A DNA stretch of 64,000 nucleotides from Jannaschia helgolandensis (GTDB lineage: Bacteria; Pseudomonadota; Alphaproteobacteria; Rhodobacterales; Rhodobacteraceae): positions 81,773 to 145,772 of the forward strand of contig NZ_FNZQ01000008.1 in assembly GCF_900109285.1 (NCBI RefSeq). The letters are read 5' to 3'. The notes below the pieces were generated by a model, which saw only the letters and a list, made by a program, of their open reading frames with translations, ran no database searches and was not told where the DNA came from. Below, piece by piece: positions 36,624 to 44,783 of this stretch; the stretch's first letter is position 1; every line of letters begins with the position of its first letter. Both the position numbers and the translations under genes were made by a program.

Positions 36624-37604
36624 ATGAATGAACGCCTGTCCCTCGCCCTTGCGGCCGATGCCGTAAGCCTGCCGCCGGGGCGCGTTCTGCTGCTGCGTCC
36701 GCCCGCCGACCTGGATCTGGACGGCCTGCCGGAGGACGTGGTTGCGGTGCATGGGTTCCGGCCCGATCATGATGCGCTCTCGGGCCGGGGTGTGCAGGTC
36801 GCCGCCGAGGTCGAGGGGGCGTTCGATTCGGCGGTCGTCTTCGCATCGCGATCCAAGGCATTGACCTTCGATATGATCGCCCGCGCCTGCGCAGCCGTGC
36901 CCGCCGGTGCACCGGTGGTGGTGGACGGAGCCAAGGGCGACGGCATCGATTCGGTGGTCAGGCTATGCCGTGCGGTCTTTGAGGTGGGTCAGGTTTTTGC
37001 CAAGGCGCATGGCAAATGCTTTGCCTTTCCGGCGGGTCCGGTGCCCGTAGGCTGGGCCGCAGTACCGACACAGGTCGACGGATTCACGACGCGGGCCGGA
37101 GTGTTTTCCGCCGACGGTATCGACCCCGGATCGGCGCTTCTGGCCGCGCATCTGGGTGGCATATCAGGCCGGGTCTGCGATCTCGGCGCGGGGTGGGGCT
37201 ATCTGGCGCGACAGGTTCTGGCGTCCGACAAGGTAACAGCCTGTGACCTTGTCGAAGCGGAGCATGAGGCATTGACCTGCGCCCTTGCCAATATCACCGA
37301 TGCCCGCGCCACCTTCCACTGGGCCGATGCGACGATATGGACCGGCGGCCCGTTCGATGTGGTCGTATCGAACCCGCCGTTTCACACCGCGCGCAAGGCG
37401 GACCCGTCGATCGGCCGCGGTTTCGTGATGGCAGCCGCACGCCTTCTGACGCCCGGCGGGCGGCTTGTGATGGTGGCGAACCGGCATTTGCCCTATGAAG
37501 AAACGCTGACCGCCGCCTTTGCCGACCATGTGGTTCTGGCGGATGCCAGTGGTTACAAAGTGATCGAAGCACGCCGACCGAAACGCCAGCGGGGACACAG
37601 ATGA
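36624..37604 (+). CDS. RsmC-like class I SAM-dependent rRNA methyltransferase
   Basis: 326 residues in two halves, as in RsmC: a degenerate N-terminal methyltransferase-like domain ending with 'FAKAHGKCFAFP', and a catalytic C-terminal domain with the SAM loop 'RVCDLGAGWGYLARQVL' and the base-methylation tetrapeptide in SNPPFHTARKAD. RsmC makes m2G1207 of 16S rRNA; the related RlmG acts on 23S, so the exact target is not certain. The stop overlaps the next gene (ATGA at 37601-37604). Confidence 0.87.
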   Translation: MNERLSLALAADAVSLPPGRVLLLRPPADLDLDGLPEDVVAVHGFRPDHDALSGRGVQVAAEVEGAFDSAVVFASRSKALTFDMIARACAAVPAGAPVVVDGAKGDGIDSVVRLCRAVFEVGQVFAKAHGKCFAFPAGPVPVGWAAVPTQVDGFTTRAGVFSADGIDPGSALLAAHLGGISGRVCDLGAGWGYLARQVLASDKVTACDLVEAEHEALTCALANITDARATFHWADATIWTGGPFDVVVSNPPFHTARKADPSIGRGFVMAAARLLTPGGRLVMVANRHLPYEETLTAAFADHVVLADASGYKVIEARRPKRQRGHR

Positions 37605-38413
37605 GCAATAGCATCGAGGGCAAGACCGCCATCGTAACGGGCGCGGCCAACGGCGTCGGTCTGGCCATCGCGCGGCATTTCATCGAGCAGGGTGCAAACG
37701 TCATGTTCGCCGACCGCGACGAGGAGCGGCTGCACGACGAAGTCGGCGACGCGCAGGTCGAGGACGGCGCACGGCTGCGATATTTCGCGGGCGATTTACG
37801 CGAACGTCTGACCATCGCGAACCTGTTGTCAGCGACCATAGACGCCTATGACCGGGTCGATATTCTGGTGAATGCCTCGCGGCAAATCATGGCGACCGAT
37901 CCGCTGGACCCGGAAGACGACAGCGTGGCGACCTTGCTGGAACAAAACCTGATGACCGCCCTGCGCCTGTCCCAGGCAGTCGCCAAGCGTATGATCCATC
38001 AGGCCGAAACCGATGGCCGGGACGAAGGCACTGTCGGCACCATCGTCAACATCAGCTCCATCGCGGGACGGCGGACGCAGCCGGAGTTGCTGGCCTATTC
38101 GATCAGCGCGGCCGCGCTGGATCAGGCGACACGCAGCATGGCGGTCAGTCTGGCCCCCGAGCGCATTCGTGTGAATGGCGTCGCGGTCGGGTCGGTCATG
38201 TCGGCCAACCTGCGGTCCCGATTGGGCGAAGCAGACGGGCTGCGACAGGCCATTATCGACGCCACACCAATGGGCCGCATCGCCTCGCCCTCAGAATTGG
38301 CGGAGACGGTGCAGTTTCTGGCGTCGGATGCTTCGGCCTTCATGATCGGTCAGGTGCTGACCGTCGACGGGGGACGCACCCTGATCGACCCGGTGGTTGA
38401 ACCCGCGCATTGA
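37601..38413 (+). CDS. SDR-family protein lacking the catalytic lysine
   Basis: 270 residues, short-chain dehydrogenase fold. The nucleotide loop TGAANGVGLA is intact, and Ser and Tyr166 are in place ('NISSIAGRRTQPELLAYSIS'). But the Y-x3-K motif reads Y-S-I-S-A: the lysine is replaced by Ala170, and the usual NNAG reads VNASR. The C-terminus ('FMIGQVLTVDGGRTLIDP') is standard. Either the active site is unusual or the protein is non-catalytic. It is translationally coupled to the rsmC-like gene. Confidence 0.85.
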   Translation: MSNSIEGKTAIVTGAANGVGLAIARHFIEQGANVMFADRDEERLHDEVGDAQVEDGARLRYFAGDLRERLTIANLLSATIDAYDRVDILVNASRQIMATDPLDPEDDSVATLLEQNLMTALRLSQAVAKRMIHQAETDGRDEGTVGTIVNISSIAGRRTQPELLAYSISAAALDQATRSMAVSLAPERIRVNGVAVGSVMSANLRSRLGEADGLRQAIIDATPMGRIASPSELAETVQFLASDASAFMIGQVLTVDGGRTLIDPVVEPAH

Positions 38414-38639
38414 GTCGGACCGACCGGCGGCTTGCGGTGCGGGCACAGGATGTCGCGTCGCCCCCCGAGGCCAGCAAAATGACGATCCCGATCCTTCGAC
38501 AGGACCAGTCGGTAGTCGAAATGTATCGATGACCCGCCTCCTGTTGTTTTCACGGCAGGACGCTGGCACCCCAACCCCAAACATCCTGCCGACGCAGCGC
38601 CCGATTGCGGCGCGCACCCGGCCCGCCTATATCGCGCAG

Positions 38640-40262
38640 ATGCCAGACACCCAGATTCCCTACCGCCCCCCGCTTCCGCCGGAAATCGGCCGTCGCCGGA
38701 CCTTCGCGATCATCTCTCACCCCGACGCGGGGAAGACGACGCTGACCGAAAAGTTCCTGCTGTATGGCGGTGCGATCCAGATGGCCGGTCAGGTCCGAGC
38801 CAAGGGCGAGGCGCGGCGCACGCGGTCGGATTTCATGAAGATGGAGCAGGATCGCGGCATCTCGGTCAGCGCCTCGGCGATGTCGTTCGATTTCGCGGGC
38901 AAGGATCGGGAATTCCGGTTCAATCTGGTGGACACGCCGGGCCACTCGGATTTTTCCGAGGATACCTATCGCACACTGACTGCCGTGGACGCCGCCGTGA
39001 TGGTGATCGACGGCGCAAAGGGTGTGGAAAGCCAGACGCAGAAACTGTTCGAAGTCTGCCGGATGCGCGATCTGCCGATCCTGACGTTTTGCAACAAGAT
39101 GGACCGCGAAAGCCGCGATACCTTCGAGATCATCGACGAGATTCAGGAAAATCTGGCCATCGACGTAACGCCTGCGTCCTGGCCCATCGGGGTCGGGCGC
39201 GAATTCATCGGCTGCTATGACCTGCTCCATGACCGGCTGGAGCTGATGGACCGTGCCGACCGGAACAAAGTTGCGGAGACCATCCGGATCAGCGGGTTGG
39301 ACGACCCGAAACTTGCGCAGCACGTCCCGGCGGAGTTGCTGGACAAACTGCGCGAGGAGCTGGAGATGGCGCGGGAGCTGCTGCCAGCGATGGACCGCGA
39401 TGCCTTCCTCGAAGGATCGCTGACGCCAATCTGGTTCGGCTCCGCAATCAACAGCTTCGGTGTGCAGGAGTTGATGACGGGAATCGCCGAATTCGGTCCC
39501 GAACCGCAACCGCAGCGCGCCGAACCGCGACAGATCAGCCCGGACGAGACGGCGGTGACCGGCTTCGTCTTCAAGGTTCAGGCCAACATGGACCCCAAAC
39601 ACCGCGACCGGGTGGCCTTCGTGCGGCTGGCATCCGGGCATTTTCAGCGAGGCATGAAACTGACGCATGTGCGGTCGAAAAAGCAGATGGCGATTTCGAA
39701 CCCGGTGCTGTTTCTGGCGGCCGACCGCGAGTTGGCCGAAGAGGCCTGGGCCGGTGATATCATCGGCATTCCGAACCACGGCCAGCTTCGCATCGGCGAC
39801 GCGCTGACCGAGGGTGAAGCGTTGCGCTTCACCGGCATCCCCAGTTTCGCGCCGGAGTTGTTGCAGGGCGTCCGTGCAGGCGACCCGATGAAGGCCAAGC
39901 ATCTTGAAAAGGCGCTGATGCAGTTTGCCGAGGAAGGCGCGGCCAAGGTATTCAAACCCGCCATCGGATCGGGTTTCATCGTGGGCGTCGTCGGCCAGTT
40001 GCAGTTCGAGGTCCTGGCGTCGCGGATCGAGCTGGAATACGGCCTTCCCGTCCGGTTCGACCAGTCGCAGTTCCAGTCGGCGCGCTGGTTGTCGGGGGCG
40101 AAGGATGCGGTCGAGGGCGTGGTGGCGAAGAATCCGCAGCACATCGCCCATGACAACGACGGCGACCCGGTGTTCCTGACCCGTCTGCAATGGGACATCG
40201 ACCGGATCGAACGCGACCACCCGGCGGTGACGTTGTCTGCCACCAAGGAGATGATGGTGTGA
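38640..40262 (+). CDS. prfC: Peptide chain release factor 3
   Basis: 540 residues. A translational GTPase of the RF3 class: G1 'AIISHPDAGKTTLTEKFLLY', the switch region with 'GISVSASAMSFDF', G3 'VDTPGHSDFSEDTYRTL', G4 'TFCNKMDRESRDTFEI', and the RF3-specific 'PIGVGREFIGCYDL'. It recycles RF1/RF2 from the ribosome after termination. The ATG at 38640 is the family start; longer frames to 38397 add a non-conserved stretch. Its stop overlaps the next start (GTGA at 40259-40262). Confidence 0.96.
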   Translation: MPDTQIPYRPPLPPEIGRRRTFAIISHPDAGKTTLTEKFLLYGGAIQMAGQVRAKGEARRTRSDFMKMEQDRGISVSASAMSFDFAGKDREFRFNLVDTPGHSDFSEDTYRTLTAVDAAVMVIDGAKGVESQTQKLFEVCRMRDLPILTFCNKMDRESRDTFEIIDEIQENLAIDVTPASWPIGVGREFIGCYDLLHDRLELMDRADRNKVAETIRISGLDDPKLAQHVPAELLDKLREELEMARELLPAMDRDAFLEGSLTPIWFGSAINSFGVQELMTGIAEFGPEPQPQRAEPRQISPDETAVTGFVFKVQANMDPKHRDRVAFVRLASGHFQRGMKLTHVRSKKQMAISNPVLFLAADRELAEEAWAGDIIGIPNHGQLRIGDALTEGEALRFTGIPSFAPELLQGVRAGDPMKAKHLEKALMQFAEEGAAKVFKPAIGSGFIVGVVGQLQFEVLASRIELEYGLPVRFDQSQFQSARWLSGAKDAVEGVVAKNPQHIAHDNDGDPVFLTRLQWDIDRIERDHPAVTLSATKEMMV

Positions 40263-40621
40263 TCCCGCGCGGTATGGTCGCCGCCTCGCTCGGCCTGTCG
40301 GAGACGACCGATGCCCTGCCGCCGGGCGATCTGCCGCTGGATCGCTTTGCGGTGCGGCTGATCGGGTATCTGTCGACGCCCGATGCGGAGGCCGACACGC
40401 CGGATGCCTGGACCGGCGCGGTGATGGATGCGCTGATTGCCGACGACCCGGATCTGGCGCTGGCCGCGATCCGCGCAGGTGCGGGCCTGCCGGGGGCCGC
40501 AGTTCTGGCCGATCCGCTGGCCGAATTGGGCGCCAGCGATCCGGTGATGCGCGACCGGATCGAAACGCAGGCCGGGGATGATGCCGATCTCGGGGCGCTT
40601 GTATCCGCGATCGAAGGGTGA
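40259..40621 (+). CDS. Conserved-looking hypothetical protein coupled to prfC
   Basis: 120 residues from a GTG start in a GTGA overlap with prfC. Predicted soluble, acidic and helical, with 'PRGMVAASLGLSETTDALPP' at the start and Ala/Asp-rich helices after. It has no cysteine, signal peptide or membrane segment, and I recognise no family. Its own stop overlaps the next gene by another GTGA (40618-40621), so prfC and the two following genes form a tightly coupled set. Confidence 0.65.
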   Translation: MIPRGMVAASLGLSETTDALPPGDLPLDRFAVRLIGYLSTPDAEADTPDAWTGAVMDALIADDPDLALAAIRAGAGLPGAAVLADPLAELGASDPVMRDRIETQAGDDADLGALVSAIEG

Positions 40622-41289
40622 CGCATCCCAACCGGGTTCAGCCGGACGGCACATTTCTGGCGACGCCTGCGCGCGGCATGTTGATGGGCAACCGGGGGGT
40701 GCTGCATCGCGATGGGGTAATCGGCCTGGCGCGATGGAAGCACAGGAATTGGGTCTGCTGCGAGGTATCGTTTCGCGGACGGCACAGGGCGATCATGCCG
40801 CAAGGACGTTGGACAGCGCTTTTCTTCCTGGACGAGGCGGTGGCGATGGCGGCGGGGCATCGGCCCTGCGGTCAGTGTCGGCGGAACGATTATCTCGCGT
40901 TCGCGCAGGCCTGGGAGGGCGCGTTTGGCAAATGGCCCGGCCCCAGGTCCGCGGACGCGATCCTGCACGGGGCACGGGCGCAGCCCGGCGGGCATATGTT
41001 GCGCTGTCACAGGGCCGAGGCGCGGACGCTGCCGCATGGAGCGATGTTCCGGACAGGCGGGTCCGACTTTCTGGTAGTCGACGGTGCGGCCCGGCCCTAT
41101 GCGCCCGAAGGGTATGGCCAACCTGTCGCATTGCCAGAGGGACGGGTCGACGTCCTGACCGCCCCTCCGATGTGCGCCGTACTCCTGACCGGATATCGTC
41201 CGCGCCTGCACCCCTCCGCATCGGGGCAGGTGGCGGCGCAGCGGTCCGACCGGACGGATGCGTCCGGCGTCCCGCCGCCCGCCGGTTAG
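40618..41289 (+). CDS. Hypothetical protein with HxxCxxC putative zinc motif
   Basis: 223 residues from a GTG start in a GTGA overlap. The central 'GHRPCGQCRRNDYLAF' (His81, Cys84, Cys87) resembles a zinc-binding turn such as that in Ada-type N-terminal domains; another CC pair is at 47-48. The preceding 'WVCCEVSFRGRHR' and 'RWTALFFLDEAVAMAAG' are well structured. The C-terminal ~25 residues are disordered. I do not recognise a named family. It converges with the OsmC gene, overlapping by 4 bases. Confidence 0.7.
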   Translation: MTHPNRVQPDGTFLATPARGMLMGNRGVLHRDGVIGLARWKHRNWVCCEVSFRGRHRAIMPQGRWTALFFLDEAVAMAAGHRPCGQCRRNDYLAFAQAWEGAFGKWPGPRSADAILHGARAQPGGHMLRCHRAEARTLPHGAMFRTGGSDFLVVDGAARPYAPEGYGQPVALPEGRVDVLTAPPMCAVLLTGYRPRLHPSASGQVAAQRSDRTDASGVPPPAG

Positions 41290-41711
41290 ACGACCTTGGC
41301 GTCCATCGTGATCTCGGCTGTCAGCAGCTTGGAGATCGGACAGTTCGCCTTGGCACCTTCGCAGGCTTCCATCACCTTGTCCGGGTCGCCGTCAGGAACA
41401 CTGACAGTCACATCCAGATGCGACTTGGTGACGGCAAAGCCGCCGTCGACCTGATCGAGCGTCACCGTTGCCCGTGTATCGATTTCCGAAGCTGTCATTC
41501 CGGCCTCGCCCAGAACCATGGACAGGGCCATCGAGAAACAGGACGCATGGGCTGCGGCCACCAATTCCTCTGGGTTGGTGCCGGGCTTGTCCTCGAACCG
41601 CGTGTTGAAGCCGTAGGGCTGATCCTCGATCGCACCTGATTCGACGGAGACCGTCCCCTTGCCTTCTTTGAGGTCACCTTCCCAATGGGCGCTTCCATAT
41701 TTTTTCGGCAT
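41286..41711 (-). CDS. OsmC-family organic hydroperoxide reductase
   Basis: 141 residues. The two redox cysteines expected for OsmC are visible, Cys58 in 'AAAHASCFSMALSMVLGEAG' and Cys124 in 'GAKANCPISKLL'. The N-terminus 'KKYGSAHWEGDLKEGKGTVS' is the OsmC type, rather than the Ohr type. It reduces organic peroxides with thiol reductants and is usually stress-induced. It is divergent from the helicase gene across a 156-base region before the leader ORF. Confidence 0.9.
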   Translation of the reverse strand: MPKKYGSAHWEGDLKEGKGTVSVESGAIEDQPYGFNTRFEDKPGTNPEELVAAAHASCFSMALSMVLGEAGMTASEIDTRATVTLDQVDGGFAVTKSHLDVTVSVPDGDPDKVMEACEGAKANCPISKLLTAEITMDAKVV

Positions 41712-41867
41712 TGTACTCTCCTATGTGCGGTTGGTCAGTCCAGAGGAACCCTTCGGACCCCTTCAGCGTTCCTTAGAATGCCACGTGCGTTGACCACGCG
41801 CACACGCTTTGTTAGTGCGGCAACGCACGGATAAGGATTGTCCGGCAGATGCAATACCGAGGGGCGC

Positions 41868-41939
41868 ATGAGTGATGGGCGTCCCGCCACCCCAGAGTTC
41901 GGGCAATACGGCCCACGACTCCAACCAGGACGCACATGA
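41868..41939 (+). CDS. Possible 23-codon leader ORF of the DEAD-box helicase
   Basis: An ATG-started ORF preceded by GAGGGG (41859-41864) encodes MSDGRPATPEFGQYGPRLQP and three more residues. Its stop overlaps the helicase ATG exactly (ATGA, 41936-41939). The helicase also has its own AGGA 5 bases upstream. The precise overlap suggests translational coupling or leader control, but the peptide has no recognisable family and the ORF could be chance. Confidence 0.35.
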   Translation: MSDGRPATPEFGQYGPRLQPGRT

Positions 41940-43471
41940 CAAGCTTTTCCGACCTGAACCTCGATCCGAAGGTTCTCAAGGCCATCGAGGCCGCCGGCTA
42001 TACAACTCCCACCCCGATTCAGGCCGGAGCGATCCCGCCAGCACTGGAAGGGCGCGATGTATTGGGCATTGCCCAGACCGGCACCGGCAAGACCGCCAGT
42101 TTCACCCTTCCGATGATCACGCTGCTGGGCAAGGGTCGTGCCCGCGCCCGGATGCCCCGGTCGCTTGTACTGGCGCCGACGCGGGAACTGGCCGCGCAGG
42201 TGGCCGAGAACTTCGATACCTATGCCAAGGGATCGCGACTCAAGAAGGCCCTTCTGATCGGTGGCGTCTCGTTCAAGGAACAGGACATGCTGATCGACCG
42301 GGGCGTCGATGTCCTGATCGCGACTCCGGGCCGCCTGATCGACCACTTCGAGCGCGGCAAGCTCTTGCTAACAGGCGTCGAGATCATGGTCGTGGACGAG
42401 GCCGACCGGATGCTGGACATGGGGTTCATCCCCGATATCGAGCGCATCTTCGAGATGACGCCCTTCACCCGCCAGACGCTGTTCTTTTCGGCCACGATGG
42501 CCCCCGAGATCGAGCGGATCACCAACAAGTTCCTGTCCAACCCCGAAAAGATCGAGGTCGAACGTCAGAACACGACGTCGCAGACCATCACGCAGATCCT
42601 TGTGGAACATACGCCCAAGCGGCGCGATATGGCAGCCAAGGACAAACGCGAAATCCTGCGCGCGATCATTGAACGTGACGGCGACGATTGCCGCAATGCG
42701 ATCATTTTCTGCAATCGGAAAACCGAAGTGGATGTCGTTGCCAAATCGCTGAAAAAGCATGGCTACAATGCCGAGCCGATCCATGGCGATCTGGAGCAGT
42801 CGCAGCGCACACGCACCCTGGACGGGTTTCGCGACGGATCGATCCGGTTCCTCGTAGCCTCCGACGTGGCGGCGCGCGGTCTGGATATTCCCAATGTCAG
42901 CCATGTGTTCAACTTCGACGTGCCGAGCCATGCCGAGGATTATGTCCACCGCATCGGTCGGACCGGACGCGCGGGCAAGTTGGGCACGGCCTATACCCTG
43001 TCGACGCCATCGGATGCCAAGTATCTGGATGCGATCCAGTCATTGGTAAAAACTGAACTTCCGCGCGGCGAAAACCCCTGGACTCCACCGGGTGTCAGCA
43101 AGCGCGAAGAGGCTGCTGCCGAGGAAGAAGCGCCCAAGCGCACTTCGTCGCGCACGCGGTCCCGGTCCAAGAAAGTCGATGCACCGGCAGCCGAGACGCC
43201 CCAGCCTGAGGTGAAGGAAGCTGATACCAGGACCAAGGCGCGCAACGAGGCGCGGCGCGAACAAAAGCCCGACACGCGAAATGAACCCCGGACCGAGGCG
43301 CGCAACCAGCCCCGTCAGCAGGAAGATCGCAGCGGCGCATCGTCATCGCGATCGCGCGGCGGACGTGGACGTGGTGGCGACAGGGACAACGGCCCGCGCG
43401 TTGTTGGGTTGGGCGATCATGTCCCCGGCTTCATCGAAATGAGCTTCGAGGAACGTCGCGGCAACAGCTGA
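41936..43471 (+). CDS. DEAD-box ATP-dependent RNA helicase (RhlE-like)
   Basis: 511 residues. All core motifs are present: Q motif 'GYTTPTPIQAGAIPPALEG', I AQTGTGKTASF, Ia APTRELAAQV, II VVDEADRMLDMGF, III SATMAPE, V 'SDVAARGLDIPNV' and VI HRIGRTGRAG. The C-terminal ~130 residues are a low-complexity basic/acidic tail with repeats like RNEARREQKPDTRNEPR ending in an RGG-like 'RSRGGRGRGGDRD', which suggests RNA binding. Such helicases act in ribosome assembly and RNA decay, often at low temperature. A strong terminator follows at 43503. Confidence 0.94.
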   Translation: MTSFSDLNLDPKVLKAIEAAGYTTPTPIQAGAIPPALEGRDVLGIAQTGTGKTASFTLPMITLLGKGRARARMPRSLVLAPTRELAAQVAENFDTYAKGSRLKKALLIGGVSFKEQDMLIDRGVDVLIATPGRLIDHFERGKLLLTGVEIMVVDEADRMLDMGFIPDIERIFEMTPFTRQTLFFSATMAPEIERITNKFLSNPEKIEVERQNTTSQTITQILVEHTPKRRDMAAKDKREILRAIIERDGDDCRNAIIFCNRKTEVDVVAKSLKKHGYNAEPIHGDLEQSQRTRTLDGFRDGSIRFLVASDVAARGLDIPNVSHVFNFDVPSHAEDYVHRIGRTGRAGKLGTAYTLSTPSDAKYLDAIQSLVKTELPRGENPWTPPGVSKREEAAAEEEAPKRTSSRTRSRSKKVDAPAAETPQPEVKEADTRTKARNEARREQKPDTRNEPRTEARNQPRQQEDRSGASSSRSRGGRGRGGDRDNGPRVVGLGDHVPGFIEMSFEERRGNS

Positions 43472-43502
43472 CGCGCGTTCCTTTCTCTCTATACTCTGCC
43501 TA

Positions 43503-43530
43503 GCCCGGTGCCCCTCGCGCCGGGCTTTTT
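43503..43530 (+). terminator. Rho-independent terminator after the helicase gene
   Basis: Nine-pair stem (GCCCGGTGC with GCGCCGGGC, one G-T) around a CCCTC loop, followed by five T. It begins 31 bases past the helicase stop. Confidence 0.88.
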
Positions 43531-43584
43531 CCTTGGCAGCCCAACGCCGAAAGGTCGGACCTTTGGCCGAGCCGAAGCCGCACG

Positions 43585-43818
43585 GTGTTGTTGTTCTGTG
43601 TGGCCTTGGTCCAGCCTGCCATACCGGGGCTGGCCAGCCGGGTTACGGCGGACGATGCGCAGGGGGAATTGCAAGGTGTCTTCGCATCAATTACGGCCAT
43701 CGCGGCCATCATCTCAGCCCTGCGGATGACGCGGGTGTTCAATCTGGCCACTAAAAGGGGGCGGCGTTTTCCCGGTGCCTCCTTTCTGGTGGCGTCTGCC
43801 CTGATGCTGATAGCCTGA
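43585..43818 (+). pseudogene. C-terminal remnant of an MFS (TetA-like) efflux transporter
   Basis: The open frame of 77 codons reads 'PAIPGLASRVTADDAQGELQ' and then GVFASITAIAAIISALRMT, which matches the helix-11/12 region of TetA-type drug:H+ antiporters (family pattern P-x-hydrophobic-x-x-L-SR....AQGELQG). It ends normally at 43818, but the upstream ~330 residues are absent: the frame is cut by a stop at 43501 within the helicase terminator region. No ribosome-binding site is seen. It is a decayed 3' end, likely left after deletion. Confidence 0.7.
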
Positions 43819-43832
43819 GGGATGTATCGCCG

Positions 43833-44783
43833 TCAGACCATTGCCAGAGCGCGGGCGAATATCTGAGCGTCGACATTTCCGCCCGACGCCACCACTGCGA
43901 CATCGCCCTCGTGATGGAACAGTCCCGCCGCCAGGGCGATGGCACCACCCGGTTCCAACACGATCCGCAGATGCTTCCACGCTATTGCCATGGCACGCAA
44001 AGCCTCCTCGTCGGTGACGACGAGGCCGGGGCCACACAAGCGCGACAGGATGGGAAACGTGACTTCACCTGGAGAAGGCGTCATAACCGCATCGCAAACC
44101 GAACCTGTCATCGTCGCGTTCGACAGCCGTTGGCCCGCTATCAGCGACCGGGTGACGTCGTCGAAGCCCTCAGGCTCCACCGGGCGGACGGACGCGCGAC
44201 CTTCCAGCGCCAGTGCCACGCCCGAGGTCAGACCGCCGCCCCCGCAGCAGACCAGCACCTCGTCGAGGTCTTCTGGCAGATCCTCGACCATTTCCAGCCC
44301 GCAGGTGCCCTGCCCCGCGATGACGCGCGGGTCGTCGTAGGGCTTCACGAGGGTCAGGCCACGCTCCGCGACCAGTGCTGCACCTATGGCGTCCCGGTCC
44401 TCGGTCGCGCGGTCGAACAACACGACTTCGGCCCCGTACCCCCGCGTGTTGCCGATCTTTATCGCTGGCGCGTCGGACGGCATGACGATCACCGCCTCGC
44501 GTCCCAGCATCCGGGCCGCCAGCGCGACGCCCTGCGCGTGGTTGCCCGACGAAAACGCGACCACACCGCCCGAGGTCTGGCTGACGGCGTTGAAGCCACC
44601 GCGAAACTTGAAGCTGCCGGTCTTTTGCAGGCACTCCGCCTTGACGAAGATACGCCGCCCGAAAGTCGCATCCAGCGAGGGAGCATTTAAAAGCGGCGTG
44701 CGAACGGCATGTCCGCGCAGGCGATCCGCCGCGGCGCGGATGTCCGCAAGCGTCACCACATCGATCACAAAAGCATCGTCCAT
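43833..44783 (-). CDS. Threonine dehydratase/serine racemase-family PLP enzyme
   Basis: 316 residues, fold-type II PLP enzyme. The Schiff-base lysine is Lys59 in QKTGSFKFRGG; 'VVAFSSGNHAQGVALAARML' is the phosphate/substrate loop, and VCCGGGGLTSGVALA binds the PLP phosphate. It lacks the C-terminal ACT regulatory domain of biosynthetic IlvA, so it is of the catabolic type: threonine/serine dehydratase, threo-3-hydroxyaspartate ammonia-lyase or serine racemase. The start overlaps the alpha/beta hydrolase gene by 19 bases, so the two are coupled. Confidence 0.87.
   Translation of the reverse strand: MDDAFVIDVVTLADIRAAADRLRGHAVRTPLLNAPSLDATFGRRIFVKAECLQKTGSFKFRGGFNAVSQTSGGVVAFSSGNHAQGVALAARMLGREAVIVMPSDAPAIKIGNTRGYGAEVVLFDRATEDRDAIGAALVAERGLTLVKPYDDPRVIAGQGTCGLEMVEDLPEDLDEVLVCCGGGGLTSGVALALEGRASVRPVEPEGFDDVTRSLIAGQRLSNATMTGSVCDAVMTPSPGEVTFPILSRLCGPGLVVTDEEALRAMAIAWKHLRIVLEPGGAIALAAGLFHHEGDVAVVASGGNVDAQIFARALAMV

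Noticed and set aside
38550..40631. A 693-codon open frame antisense to prfC
   Set aside because: A composition shadow of the high-GC prfC gene, which has every GTPase motif; the antisense protein is basic, His/Arg-rich and without domain signatures.
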